From contig NC_088865.1 in the NCBI RefSeq assembly GCF_032884065.1, forward strand, positions 45,363,732 through 45,427,731: a stretch of 64,000 nt of DNA. Reading direction: 5' to 3'. Made by a program: the position numbers and the translations under genes. This document shows, in pieces, positions 22,754-36,163 of the stretch; position 1 is the stretch's first letter, and each line of letters begins with the position of its first letter. The DNA is from Artemia franciscana. Lineage: Eukaryota > Arthropoda > Branchiopoda > Anostraca > Artemiidae. Under the pieces are notes generated by a model. That model was not told the DNA's origin. It ran no database searches and saw only the letters and a list, made by a program, of their open reading frames with translations.

Positions 22754-23377
22754 GTAAGTAAGCCAAGAGCACTCCTTGCTCCTAAACTGAACCAGTCATA
22801 CTATAATCATAAATAACCTTTTATATTTTTAAAATGATAAATTCACACACAAGAAATCATTCCAGGCTTTAAATTAAACGAAGAAAAACGTTAATGGGTG
22901 TTTATAAAACTTAAATTGCTACTGCGAATAATCCAATGTGGCACCAAGGCCCGTTAGGCCAACATAGCAGCGAACGGTAATACTTCTGTATGTTCAAAGC
23001 TCTACTCTTTACTGTGTCTTGAGATGTTGCAATTTTCGTAAGACCCTTTTGTATAACCTCTTTTCTCTATTTGGGGACGAACACTTTTTCCTTCACCGTA
23101 AGGTAGTTGGCGAGATACATCTTCCGTTTTTATAGCTTTTGTGACCATCTTTCCATCTTTCCACAAAAAATTTGTAAACATCTTTCCATTTGTGAAAGCT
23201 GTATTTGGCCCTGTCAACTTAACATTTCGTCCATTATAGCCGTAGAAAGCAGGGCCAAGCCTCATTTAACGTAGAGCTAATTGTTCATCTTTTATACAAA
23301 CTCCTTCCTATATTGCTCCAGTAATCACGACGTTTGCGGAAAACCTTTGAAAAATATATGATTTTTCTTTTTCATAT
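22754..23377. other. Probable intron with one unexplained minus-strand frame
   Basis: Follows the DM4/DM12 donor. Apart from the 87-codon minus-strand frame at 23002-23265 nothing was recognised. Confidence 0.4.
23002..23265 (-). CDS. Unrecognised 87-codon open frame
   Basis: An ATG-started frame rich in K, G and T (MRLGPAFYGYNGRNVKLTG at the start, ISRHSKE at the end). An in-frame TAA lies immediately before the ATG, no splice sites were identified, and no family is recognised. Composition is less AT-biased than the surroundings, which is the only reason to list it. It could be a retroelement scrap or chance. Confidence 0.15.
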   Translation of the reverse strand: MRLGPAFYGYNGRNVKLTGPNTAFTNGKMFTNFLWKDGKMVTKAIKTEDVSRQLPYGEGKSVRPQIEKRGYTKGSYENCNISRHSKE

Positions 23378-25089
23378 CAAACAGTTCGTGGTAACGAACT
23401 GTAGTAAGGAGCGGCCCGGCTCAATAGAAACCAAAACTCTAAAAGATGGAATTTTGATGCCAATAGCTACATCAAAAGAATCGCATTTTAATGCTGATTT
23501 TAAATATATAACTTTCATCAAGTTTAGTCTTACGCACCAAAAGTTACGAGCCTGAGAAAATTTGTGTTATTTTAGAAAATAGGGGGAAACACCCCCTAAA
23601 AGTCATAGATTCTTACCGAAAATTACACCATTAGATTCAGAATATCAGAGAACCCTACTGTAGAAGTTTCAAGCTCCTATCTACAAAAATGGGGAATTTT
23701 GTATTTTTTGCCAGAAGGCAGATCACGGATGCGTGTTTATTTGTTTGTTTGTTTTTTTTCTTTTTTTCTTTTTCCCAGGGGTGATCGTATCGACCCAGTT
23801 GTCCTAGAATGTTGCGAGAGGGCTCATTCTAACGGAAATGAAAAGTTCTAGTGCCCTTTTTAAGTGACCAAAAAAATTGGAGGGCACCTAGGCCCCCTCC
23901 CACGCTAATTATTTTCCCAAAGTCAACGGATCAAAATTTTGAGATAGCCATTTTATTCAGCGTAGTCGAAAAACCTTATAACTATGTCTTTGTGGACGAC
24001 TTACTCCTCCACAGTCCCCGTGGGAGGGGCTACAAGTTACAAACTTTGACCAGTACTTACATATAGTAATGGTTATTGGGAAGTGTACAGGTATTTTTAG
24101 GAGGATTTTTTGGTTGGAGGAGGGGTTGAAAAGAGGGGGATATACTGGGGGAACTTTCCATCGAGGAATTTGTCATGGAAGAAGAAAATTTCCATAAAGG
24201 GAGCGCAGGATTTCCTAGCATTATTCTTAAAAAAAAATGAAAAAATAAATATGAAAAAGTTTATTTTCCGCTGGAAGTAAGGAGCAGCATTAAAACTTAA
24301 AACGAACAGAAATTATTACCCATATGAGGGGCTAACCTCCTCCTAATACCTCGCTCTTTACGCTAAAGTATTTTTAGTAATGTCAACTATTTATTCTACG
24401 GCTTTTGTGATTCAGGGGTCATTCTTAATGAATTGGGCCAAAATTTTAGATTTAGTGGAAAGCGAGAGGTACTGACGAGGGGGCGAACCCTCTCACATGT
24501 GTAATAAAAACATGAGAATAAAAAATTCTTTACGTAAGCTAGTTTATAAGTTACGTATATCTTTTACTAATAAAAAGATTCGTAAAAAATTAAAAGTTCT
24601 AGTTGCCTTTTTTATTAACCCAAACATTGGAGGGCAACTAGGCTTCCTCCCCCGCTCTTTTTTCTCAAAATCATTCGATCAAAATTATGAGAAATCCATT
24701 TAGCCAAAAAAAGAACAAATATGCAAATTTCGTTTTAATTATTTCTCTGCGGAGAGCCAAAATGAAAACATGCATTGATTCGAAAACGTTCAGAAATAAA
24801 AAAAAACAAGTTTTTTCAACTGAAAGTAAGGAGCGACATTAAAACTTAAAACGAACAGAAATTACTTCGTATATGAAAGGGGCTGCTTCTTCATCAACGC
24901 CCCGCTCTTTACGCTAAAGTTTGTTACTGTTTTAAAAAGAAGAGCTGAGAGAAAGAGTCAAACTATAGCGTAAAGAGCGGGGCGTTGATGAGGAAGCAGC
25001 CCCTTTCATATACGAAGTAATTTCTGTTCGTTTTAAGTTTTAATGTCGCTCCTTACTTTCAGTTGAAAAAACTTGTTTTTTTTATTTAA
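23378..25089 (+). repeat. 1.7-kb hairpin-ended repeat, copy E
   Basis: Full-length plus-strand copy (1,712 bp), T on both flanks. Terminal hairpin at about 24795-25090 with A/B/E/F-type arms. Confidence 0.9.
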
Positions 25090-25499
25090 TTACTATACTG
25101 GCTGATATTCATGACTTTTGCTTTTATTCTTCTTAAACTGGTTTTTCCACCTACTAAGAAAAGTGTAAATTATATACAATTAAGTTTTCCTAGATACTAG
25201 CTGACTACCTGTTACTTACCAATCCTGCCGTTACGCTAGAGTCACATAAACACATGGGAAATAAAAATCAAGTAGATACAGCATCCCATCCTAATCACCA
25301 TTGTTTATGTCAGTCCTATTCAAAATAGCAAATGTAAAACATAACAAAGTGTTTAGCTAAAATAACTGAACTACGAAACGCAATTGGTAGAAAGCGAGAA
25401 TAGTACTGACTAATATCAAACGTTTCATCGAAGGAAGACCAACTCATGCTAACCAAAGTGTTAAATCATAGTATCCAAAATTCTAAAAAGGGTTTCGGA

Positions 25500-25503
<4 letters not shown>
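25090..25503. other. Stretch without recognised gene
   Basis: Contains a 43-codon open frame after an AG at about 25190 that does not fit the phase of the DM4/DM12 gene. Nothing else seen. Confidence 0.4.

Positions 25504-25551
<48 letters not shown>
25504..25551. repeat. (AT)n microsatellite
   Basis: Pure AT dinucleotide run that replaces the expected 3' terminus of the minus-strand Helitron composite. Confidence 0.95.
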
Positions 25552-25553
<2 letters not shown>

Positions 25554-25637
25554 GTGCCCCCCCCCCCCCAAGCCCGTAAGTCGTTACGCGCCATATTAGT
25601 TACGCGCCATTGTAGTTGTGTCCCTATGTCCCACCTG

Positions 25638-25884
<247 letters not shown>

Positions 25885-26079
25885 TTTTAACAACGTAAAA
25901 CTTGCGAATATACGACATTCTTTGCTGTCCCATTGTCTGTGCATATAAATAGATTGTCAGGTTTACCGACTCTTGAACATGCAACATATAATTCTCAATG
26001 GGCAAAACAATCCGTATTCAGATTTATACCTCAAGATTCTAATGATTGCCCTTAAGCTTTGTTGATGGTGATTGCTAAT

Positions 26080-26560
26080 CGAACATTCCCTATGTCCCCT
26101 TCGTCATTTATATATCCCCCTGTGCCCCCAGCGTCCCCGTTGTAGTTGTGTCCCTGTGTCCCGGTCGTCATTTATATTCTTTTTAGTTTTTTTTTGTTTT
26201 TACTTTTTTTAGTTTTTTTTTTCTTTTTTCTTCCCTGTGTCCCGGTCGTCATTTGTGTCCCGGTGTCCCAGTCTGTAATCTCTCTTTGAGTGTCCCGGTC
26301 GTCATTTATATTCCCTATGTCCCGGTCTGTATATACATTAGTTTTTAATTGGTCTTTTTTTTAGTTTTTAGTTTTTTACCTTTTTTTTAGTTTTTTTAGT
26401 TATACCTCATGATTCTAATGATTGCCCTTGAGCTTTGATGGTCAGTTGATGGTGATTGCTAATCGAATATTCCCTGTGCCCCTGTCGTCATTTATATATC
26501 CCCCTGTGCCCCCCAGCGTCCCGGTCGTCATTTGTGTCCCTGTGTCCCGGTCTGTATATA
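26080..26560 (-). repeat. Helitron minisatellite (GACCGGGACAC-type)
   Basis: Repeats of a unit containing ATGACGACCGGGACACAG (minus strand), alternating with AGAGAAATTACAGACCGGG. The same unit occurs at 37602-37765, 38619-38779 and 40290-40680. The array is interrupted by a T-rich stretch. Confidence 0.8.
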
Positions 26561-26579
26561 CATTCGTTTTTGAATTGGT

Positions 26580-27490
26580 ATATGATGAAATAAATTTTGT
26601 GTTTTTTTCCTTTTTTCTTTTTAGTTTTTTTGGTTTTTACCTATTTTTAGTTTTTTTCTGTTTTCTTTTTAGTTTTTTTTGTAGTTCTTACGTTTTTAGT
26701 TTTTTTTTAGTTTTGTTTTTCTCCTTTATTTTTCAGTTTTTTTCCTTTTCTTCTTTTTTTTTCTTTTTTAGTTTTTTTTTTTTTAATTTCTTTATTAGTT
26801 TTTAGTTGTTTCTTTTTAGTTTTTTTGTAGTTTTTACCTTGTTTTAGTTTTTTTTAGTTTTTTCAGTTTTTTCTTGTTATTTTTTTGTAGTTTCTCAGAC
26901 CTAGAACCTGGAACATAACGCGTTACCAACTCAGCTTCTCGGGTTTGAATCCATTCGTTTTTGAATGGGTTGATTAAATAAATTTTTTGTTTTTAGTTTT
27001 TCTTTCTTTTTTTAGTTTTTTTTGTAGTTTTTACCTTTTTTAGTTTTTTTTTCTTTTGTATTCAGGGTTGAACCTCTCAGATCTACAACCTGAAACATAA
27101 CGCTCTACCAATATTAGTTACGCGCCATTGTAGTTGTGTCCCTGTGTCTTTTAGTTTTATTATTGGTTTTTACCCTTTTTTAGCTTTTTTTTAGCTTTTT
27201 TCTTTTTTCTTTTTAGTCTTTTTTCTTTTTCAGTTTTTAGTTTTTTTAGTTTTTTTTATTAGTTTTTAGTTTTTCTTTCGTTTTAGTTTTTTTTCGTTTT
27301 TACCTTTTTTTTAGTTTTTTTTATGTATTAGTTTTGTAGTTTTTACGTTTTTTTAGTTTTTTTTTCTTTTTTAGTTTTTAGTTTTTTACCTTTTATTAGT
27401 TTTTTTAGTATTCTAGCTTTTTAGTTTTTTTAGTTTTTTCCTTTTTAGTTTTTTTGTAGTTTTTACCTTTTTTAGTTTTTTTCTTCTTTT
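26580..27490 (-). repeat. A-rich (AAAACTAAA)n low-complexity zone with two tRNA-like modules
   Basis: The plus strand is almost entirely TTTTAGTTTTT text. Two tRNA-like segments in minus orientation are embedded (about 26895-26950 and 27060-27115), each with an ACCAACTCAGC or CTACCAA box-A complement. A piece of the Helitron 3' zone (ATTAGTTACGCGCCATTG) lies at about 27112-27130. The layout resembles a tRNA-headed SINE with an expanded A-rich tail. Confidence 0.6.
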
Positions 27491-29188
27491 CAAACAGTTC
27501 GTGGTAATGAACTGTAGTAAGGAGCGACCCGGCTCAATAGTAACCAAAACTCTAAAAATGGAATTTTGATGCCAATACCTACATCAAAAGAATTGCATTT
27601 TAATGCTGATGTTAAATATATAAGTTTCATCAAGTTTAGTCTTACCCATCAAAAGTTACGAGCCTGAGAAAATTTGCGTTATTTTAGAAAATAGGGGGAA
27701 ACGCCCCCTAGAAGTCATAGAAACTTAACGAAAATCCCACCATCAGATTCAGCGTATCAGAGAACCCTACTGTAGAAGTTTCAAGCTCCTATCTACAAAA
27801 ATGTGGAATTTTGTATTTTTTGCCAGAAGGCAGATCACGGATGCGTGTTTATTTGTTTATTTGTTTTTTTTTCCCCAGGGGTGATCGTATCGACCCAGTT
27901 GTCCTAGAATGTTGCAAGAGGGCTCATTCTAACGGAAATGAAAAGTTCTAGTGCCCTTTTTAAGTGACCAAAATAATTGGAGGGCACCTAGGCCCCCTCC
28001 CACGCTAATTATTTTCCCAAAGTCAACGGATCAGAATTCTGAGATAGCCATTTTATTCAGCTTAGTCAAAAAACCTTATAACTTTTTCTTTGGGGACGAC
28101 TTACTCCCCCACAGTCCCCATGGGAGGGGCAACAAGTTACAAACTTTGACCAATGTTTACATATAGTAATGGTTATTGGGAAGTGTAAAGGCGTTTTCAG
28201 GAGGATTTTTTTGGTTGGGGGAGGGGTTGAGAAGAGGAGGATATGCTGGGGGAACTTCCCATCGATAATTTGTCATGGGGGAAGAAAATCTCCATGAAGG
28301 GAGCGCAGGATTTACTAGCATTATTTAAAAACACTATGAAAAAATAAATATGAAAAAGTTCTTTCAGCTGGAAGTAAGGAACAGAATTAAAACTTAAAAC
28401 AAACAGAAATTATTACCCATTTGAGGGGCTCACCTCCTCCTAATACCTCACTCTTTACGTTAAAGTATTTTTAGTAATTTCAACTATTTATTCTACGGCT
28501 TTTGTGATTCTGGGGTCATTCTTAATTAATTGGGACAAAATTTAAGCTTTAGTGTAAAGAGCGAGGATCTGACAAGGGGGCGAACCCCCTCATATATGTA
28601 ATAAAAATATGAGAATACAAAAGTTCTTTAGGTAAGCTAATTTATAAGTTACGTAAATCTTTTACTAATAAAAATATTCGTAAAAAATTAAAAGTTCTAG
28701 TTACCTTTTTAATTAACCAAAAAATCGGAGGGCAACTAGGCTTCCTCCCCCGTTCTTTTTTTCTCAAAGTCATTCGATCAAAATTATGAGAAAGCCGTTT
28801 AGCCAAAAAAAAAAAAAATGCAAATTTCGTTTTAATTATTCCTCTGCGGAGAGCCAAATTCAAAACATGCATTGATTCAAAAACGTTCAGAAATTAAATA
28901 AAAAAACAAGTTTTTTTAACTGAAAGTAAGGAGCGACATTAAAACTTAAAACGAACAGAAATTACTTCGTATATGAAAGAGGCTGCTTCCTCATCAATAC
29001 CCCGCTCTTTACGCTAAAGTTTTTTACTGTTTTAAAAAGAAGAATTGAGAGACAGAGTCAAACTTTAGCGTAAAGAGAGGGGCGTTGATGAGGAAGCAGC
29101 CTCTTTCATATACGAAGTAATTTCTGTTCGTTTTAAGTTTTAATGTCGCTCCTTACTTTCAGTTAAAAAAAACTTGTTTTTTATTTAA
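27491..29188 (+). repeat. 1.7-kb hairpin-ended repeat, copy F
   Basis: Full-length plus-strand copy (1,698 bp), T on both flanks, inserted into the T-rich zone of the minus-strand Helitron composite. Terminal hairpin 28892-29189. Confidence 0.9.
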
Positions 29189-29270
29189 TGTATTCAAGGT
29201 TCGTACCTAGAATCTCTCGAATCTAGAACCTGGAACATACCGCGTTACCAAATCAGCTACATCAGCTTGT
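29189..29270 (-). repeat. tRNA-like (SINE head) module
   Basis: On the minus strand TAGCTGATTTGGTAACGCGG resembles a Pol III box A, and TAGGTACGAACCTT resembles box B about 40 bp downstream. The same module lies at 39535-39610 and twice at 26.9-27.1 kb. Confidence 0.5.
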
Positions 29271-29366
29271 ATACTTTCGCTTTTGAATTGGTATATGATG
29301 AAATAATTCAGACGTCATATGCGGACAGAAATACAGACAGACAGACAGACATAACCCACAAACAAC

Positions 29367-29371
<5 letters not shown>

Positions 29372-29447
<76 letters not shown>
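29372..29447. repeat. (AT)n microsatellite
   Basis: AT dinucleotide run at the 5' edge of the minus-strand Helitron composite. Confidence 0.95.
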
Positions 29448-29451
<4 letters not shown>

Positions 29452-29499
29452 CTTTGTAATTGAGCGATAATTCTATATGTATGTATTTATTTATTATTT

Positions 29500-30480
29500 T
29501 TGAAAAATGGCTCTATATTTTTCCATGAAAATTGGTATCTTGGGATATTCCCGCGTAAAAAACTATCTAGATAAGGACTTTAAAAGAAAGATTAATTGTT
29601 GGAGTAGGAGGCTCCTACCAAGAAAATACCATTAGACATTTATAAGACTTTAGTATTTCTGATTTCTTTATCCCCTCAATCCATTTTTAGATGATTTGAT
29701 TTTCTAATATGACTTGAATCTCATCCTTCTAATTTACATTTATATCCATTTGTTCTCTACCTTAATTCCAAACGAACACAAACTCTGCTTTATATAAATG
29801 TCTATTATTTTTAATGGCCATAATCTTTATTCTCCTGCGAAAGTAAATCTTAACAAGCTGCCTTAAGCAGCTGATTACTCGGTAACTGAAAAACTCTCAA
29901 CCAATATTTAATCATTGAGACTAGTCTGTAATTTTTTTGTGGCCATAAACCTAGACCACCATTTCAAAATTGGGAATGCGTGTTTCTATTTATCCCGTAA
30001 AGTCTGTTAAAATATCCTAATTGAATACATCTTAGCTGAGCCACTTCTTATGGCCTTAAGGCCCTGCTTCGTAATGTAGAACGGGCATTATTCAAAATAA
30101 AAAGACCATTTTATATAACGACCAATTTAATATTCCAATAACATTATTCCAGAAATATGATAACGTTGCTACTCTTCCCCTGTTTATTGTTTCCTTCATA
30201 TAAGGATTTAATCTTCCATTACTTTGAAAAATATATCCCAGCTACTTTATTTTATCAACAGCTTGTTCTTCTTTCCCTTTAAACCAAATCTACTTTAAGA
30301 TTTATCATTTTTCTTGCTAAATATAGCCACATTTGTTTTTTAAACCTTTTCCTGAAGGCCCTTCATCTTTAGGTAATCTTCTGTTAGATCTAGTAACATT
30401 TGTAAGTATTATGCTGAATTTACCACTAGATTTTGCAGAATTCACTGTGTCATCATTGTCTGAAAGTGTCATCCGCAAAC
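29500..30480 (-). mobile_element. Decayed LINE reverse transcriptase
   Basis: On the minus strand VFLFADDT (about 30490-30460) matches RT motif C. Downstream, after frame changes, come KVAGIYFSKVMED, GIMLLEY and LKAIRSGSAK, in the order expected for the thumb and C-terminal region of a non-LTR RT. Heavily mutated, clade undetermined. Confidence 0.4.
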
Positions 30481-31997
<1,517 letters not shown>

Positions 31998-32026
31998 CCT
32001 TGTGATGGAACGAAAATTCACCATGC

Positions 32027-33055
32027 ATGGCCAAAGGAAGGTGCACAAAGCAATATCCTCGACTTTTAGTACCCAACACAATTATTGGCAATGATGGTTG
32101 CCCACAATATAGAAGAAGATCTACTGAAGATGGCGGTAAAACAGCAATAATAAAGAAGCGTAACGATACTACCATCGAAGTAGATAACCAGTGGGTTGTT
32201 CCATATTCCCCATTATTATCAAAAACATTTAATGCACACATAAACGTTGAATACTATAACTCCGTAAAGACAATCAAATACATATGTAAATACGTCAACA
32301 AAGGCAGTGACATGGCAGTTTTTGGCTTGCAGTCCGAAATCAAATATTTCGATGAAATCGTACAATATCAGGCTGGAAAATACATAAGCAGTAATGAAGC
32401 TGTTTGGCGAATTCTTTCATTTCCGATACATGAACGTAGTCAAGCTGTTGTTCACTTAGCGGTACATTTACAGAATGGTCAACGTGTTTATTTCACGGAA
32501 TCCAATGTACAAAAAAGAGCCCTGAATCCATCGGATACAAAGTTAACTGCTTTCTTTTTGCTAAACAAAAATGATTCTTTTGCAAAAAAACTGTTGTATA
32601 ATGAAGTGCCTTCGTACTACACATGGAATACTAAAAATAAAGTATTTGAATGTCGAAAACAGGGTAAGTCAGTTGACGGCCAACCTACCATCTTCAAAGA
32701 TACCACGATAGGAAGGCTCTACACCGTTCAACCCAATCAACATGAATGCTTCTTTCTACGCCTGCTTTTGGTGTATGTACCCGGTCCGACGTCCTTTGAG
32801 TATTTGAGAACTGTAAACGGTACTATACATGACACTTACCGTGGTGCATGCCAGGCTGTGAATTTATTGGAGAATGACCAACACTGGGATAACTGCATCA
32901 ATGATGCGTGCGAAACGTCAACTCCAAGTCAAATTCGTACATTGTTTGGAATCATACTAACAACTTGCTCTCCTTCAGCTCCTACAAAGTTATGGGAAAA
33001 TTATAAATCGAAAATGGCCGAGGATATACTCCATCGAAAACGGCTAGAGACGTAA
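32027..33055 (+). pseudogene. Helitron Rep, two-tyrosine part
   Basis: A 342-codon open stretch of the same Rep. KYICKYVNKG (residues 84-93) carries the paired catalytic tyrosines Y85 and Y89 of Helitron Rep proteins, which act with the HUH motif encoded about 150 bp upstream in another frame. Downstream come VVHLAVHLQNGQRVYF, FFLRLLLVYVPGPTSFEYL and LFGIILTTCSPSAP, the Rep-helicase connector. The ATG at 32027 is an internal methionine, not a true start. It remains open longer than its neighbours. Confidence 0.85.
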
Positions 33056-33113
33056 GATAAGACTTGATTTTACATCAGAAATTTCTAACTACACTTTAGT
33101 TATTATAGAAGAT

Positions 33114-34634
33114 TTGTGCGTATGTATGGCAAACAAACCTCTTCAGGATTTGGGAATGCCTTCACCTAATCGTACCGCTGCTGTTTCGACATGTGAAGAA
33201 TTGGATTGTGAACAAAGTTACAGTACGAGTGATCTATTGTCCTATGAACAAAATAACATTTCCAAGTTAACGTCGGAACAAAAAGACATTTATGATACGA
33301 TAATGCATTGTGTCGATAACAACGTTGGAGATGTTTTCTTTTTGGATGCGCCAGGAGGTACTGGTAAAAGGTTTGTGATAAAACTGGTTCTGGCATTAAT
33401 TCGATGAAAAAATTATATAGCGTTGGCATATGCGTCGTTCGGAATAGCCGCAACGTTGCGGCCTGGTGGAAGAACTGCTCATTCAGCTTTGAAATTGCCT
33501 CTGAATTTGCATTCTACAAAAACTCCCACGTGCAGTATTTCAAAATCATCTGGCATGGGTAAAGTATTGCAGCAATACAAACTTATTATTTGGGACGAGT
33601 GCACAATGGCACACAAAAATCGCTCGAGGCTCTGGATCAATGTTTGAAAGATTTGCGAGGGAATTCGAAACCCTTTGGCAGCATATTAATATTGCTTGCG
33701 GGAGATTTCAGGCAAACATTACCTATAATACCTAGATCAACACCTGCAGACGAAATGAATGCTTGCCTGAAAAATTATAATTTATGGGCACACATAAAAA
33801 CATTAAAATTAAGTACAAATATGCGTGTCCGATTGCAAAACGATGAATCTGGTCAAACATTTTCAGATCAATTGCTGGTAATTGTAAATGGAAAGCTCCC
33901 AGTAGACTAAATTTCAGAACGTATACAACTACCTGCTGAATTCTGTAATTTAGTGACGTCCAAAAATGAATTGATCGAAAAAGTATTTCCGAATCTTCTA
34001 AACAATTATAAAAATAATAAATGGCTAAGTGAAAGAGCGATTCTTGCACCCAAAAGTATAGACTTCCACGAAATCAACAATATTGGTTTGACCAAGATTC
34101 GAGACCAGGCAGTCCTTTATAAGTCAGTCGACACAGTTTTGGAACCAAATGATGCGGTTAATTATCCATCTGAATTTTAAATTCCTTGGATCTTTTAGGG
34201 TTTCCACCACACGTGCTACAACTAAAACTAGGCGTACCAATAATACTGTTAAGAAATATCAACCCAACAAAGCTTTCCAATGGCACGCGACTTGCCAAGA
34301 AAAAAAAATGGAAAACGTAATAGACGCCACAATCTTGACAGGGCCTTTTGAGGGTGAGGCTGTTCTTATTCCTCGCATTCCCATGATTCCAACGGATCTG
34401 CCTTTTCAATTTAAAAGATTGCAATTCCTAATTCGATTAGCATTTGCAATCACCATCAACAAAGTTCAAGGCCGATCATTAGAAAAATGTGGTATAGATC
34501 TTAATACTGATTGTTTTTCCCATGAAAAATTGTACGTTGCATATTCGAGGGTCGGTAAACCTGACAATCTACTTATATGCAGCGACAATTGGACAGCGAA
34601 GAATGTTGTATATTCACAAGTTTTACGCAGTTAA
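33114..34634 (+). pseudogene. Helitron Pif1-like helicase
   Basis: A helicase domain in at least four frames. LTSEQKDIYDTIMHCV precedes the Walker A motif PGGTGKR (GKT changed to GKR). Then GGRTAHSALKLPLNL, the Walker B block LIIWDECTMAHK, LILLAGDFRQTLPIIP (motif III), LSTNMRVRLQ, ERAILAPKS, and finally AFAITINKVQGRSLEKCG and [16 protein letters not shown] (motifs V-VI), ending in VVYSQVLRS and a stop at 34634. The loss of the Walker threonine and the repeated frameshifts make it non-functional. It continues the Rep of 31283-33055. Confidence 0.88.
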
Positions 34635-34990
34635 TTTGTATTGTATCTATCTATCTATCTATATCTATATAAAAACAAGTGGTGTGTATGCATGTTTGTT
34701 TGTTTGTAAAAAGAGCGTTTGCATATGACGTCAATATAAGTACATACGGCTTTTTATATGCAAAGACAATGGGATAGCCAAGAATGTTGTATATTCTCAA
34801 GTTTTACGTAGTTCAAAACACATATATGAATCTATCTGTATTCAAAGGTGGTACACAGGGACACAACTACAATGGCGCGTAACTAATATGGCACGTAACG
34901 ACTTACACGCGCGGGGGGGCTTGGGGGGTGGGGCGCGATGCCCCCACCCAGAAGCCCCAAGGACCCCACTTGTGAATGGGTATAGCCTCT
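34635..34990 (+). mobile_element. Helitron end region, short non-autonomous copy
   Basis: A (TCTA)n run leads into TCTATATAAAAACAAGTGG (34664), a Helitron 5'-type start. This is followed by TGACGTCA, a second small helicase C-terminus remnant (about 34760-34815) and the conserved 3' zone GGCGCGTAACTAATATGGC (34874-34892) with the G-run. No CTAG terminal hairpin was found, so the 3' boundary is approximate. Confidence 0.55.
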
Positions 34991-35253
34991 ATATCTAAGG
35001 AATAGTTAAGGGTAAGAATTCGTTATATTCGTTAAAATTTATTTTGAGCCTTATCTTAACTTTGGAAACACATTTTTTCTTAAATGAGACTACTTTTTTT
35101 CTCTAAATGGTATAATATAATATAATATGCATTTAAAGAACAACAGTAATTATATAAATGACGGTATTGTAATGATGACAAGCTCTAATATAAAGGCTGT
35201 ATACATTTTACAGCCATAAATGACGTCATATCAAAAATCACTTCATATTATCT

Positions 35254-35575
35254 ACTAGCTGAGTCACGGCGGCTTCGTCACCGGGACCCAGAAATATACG
35301 CGGCAGACTTCTATATATGGATTCTCATTGTCCCTTGTGTTCTAACCGCAGACAGTGCTGGGTCCCGACGACTTGGCCACCGGACCCAAGCATGGCACGC
35401 GGCAGGCTTCTACATATGGATTCTCATTGTCCCTTGTGTTGTAACCGCAGGCAGTGCTGGGTCCCGACAGCTTTGCCACCGGTCCCCGCGTGCCCCAGCA
35501 TGGCACGCGGTAAGCCTCTATATATGGATTCTCATTGTCCCTTGTGTTCTGGGTCCCGGCAACGCTATGTCATTT
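35254..35575 (-). repeat. Helitron-like 3' end with three roughly 100-bp repeats
   Basis: ACTAG at 35254-35258 begins what looks like another minus-strand Helitron terminus. Three units share TATGGATTCTCATTGTCCC and CCCTTGTGTT, starting near 35309, 35408 and 35516 (spacing 99 and 108). No clear terminal hairpin is present. Short frames across it are repeat artefacts. Confidence 0.5.
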
Positions 35576-35890
35576 CTGAATCGATTTGATGACGTAAATT
35601 GGTTTGGTTTTCTGTTTTAAGGTTTTCAAATTGCTTTAATCCATTGTCAAAATTTACAGAAATATTTTTGCAATCACCAGTTTTTTACATTTTAAGCAAT
35701 TTACACATATAAAAATAAGTTGTTTGTTGACTGACGTCATTATAAGGATTGAGCATTATCACGTCATGTATGTATTTTGTATGTCTGTAGATGACGTCAA
35801 AGGCTTTGTCCGTCAAAGGCTTTGTCCTTGACGTCATAGTAAGTATATAAGAAGGCGTTTTCAAGAGAAATTTTTAGTCTAGATCTTAAA
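35576..35890 (+). promoter_or_regulatory. Helitron 5' region with CRE-like sites and TATA box
   Basis: Begins in AT-rich DNA and includes a 5'-type start (ATATAAAAATAAGTTGTTTG near 35708). TGACGTCA-type palindromes lie near 35732, 35791 and 35829. TATATAA at 35844-35850 stands about 40 bp before the ATG at 35891, so this could be the native promoter of the Rep frame. Function is inferred from motif spacing only. Confidence 0.45.
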
Positions 35891-36163
35891 ATGACAGAAG
35901 AAACAGCCGAGGAAGCTGCTCAAATAGTTAATTCAAAGAGAAATTTTAGTATAAATACTACAATGGCAGAAGAAAAAGCCGATGAGGCTGCTCAAGGAGC
36001 TAATGCCAAAAGGATTGCGGCTAAAGAACGCAAAACCGCGCAGTTAGATGAAAATCAACGTGGACAGCGAAAGTCAAAACGTATCAAAACTGAAAATGAT
36101 AGCGATGATAACTGGGTTTGGGATTTTGACTTGGATAAGGTGAGCAGTGCCTACCAGATTTAG
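35891..36163 (+). pseudogene. Helitron Rep N-terminal leader
   Basis: A 90-codon frame with acidic/alanine repeats (MTEETAEEAAQ, then MAEEKADEAAQGANAKR) and a basic KSKRIKTENDSDDNW tail. A matching ATG-start (MTEQPTMAAPEEAAQN) occurs on the minus strand at about 39675-39640 in another Helitron, so this is the conserved amino-terminus of the family. The frame stops before the Rep domain proper; Rep fragments follow to 37053. Confidence 0.55.

Noticed and set aside
25191-25330. Possible last exon of the DM4/DM12 gene after a TTTTCCTAG acceptor
   Set aside because: The open frame there needs phase 0, but the donor at 22753 leaves phase 2; the compatible frames hit stops at once.
26422-26805. 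127-codon phenylalanine-rich frame
   Set aside because: Product of TTTTAGTTTTT low-complexity DNA; no start context or family.
35317-35589. 90-codon frame with HCPLCSNRRQCW repeats
   Set aside because: Generated by three DNA repeat units of about 100 bp at a Helitron end; the apparent zinc-finger look is accidental.
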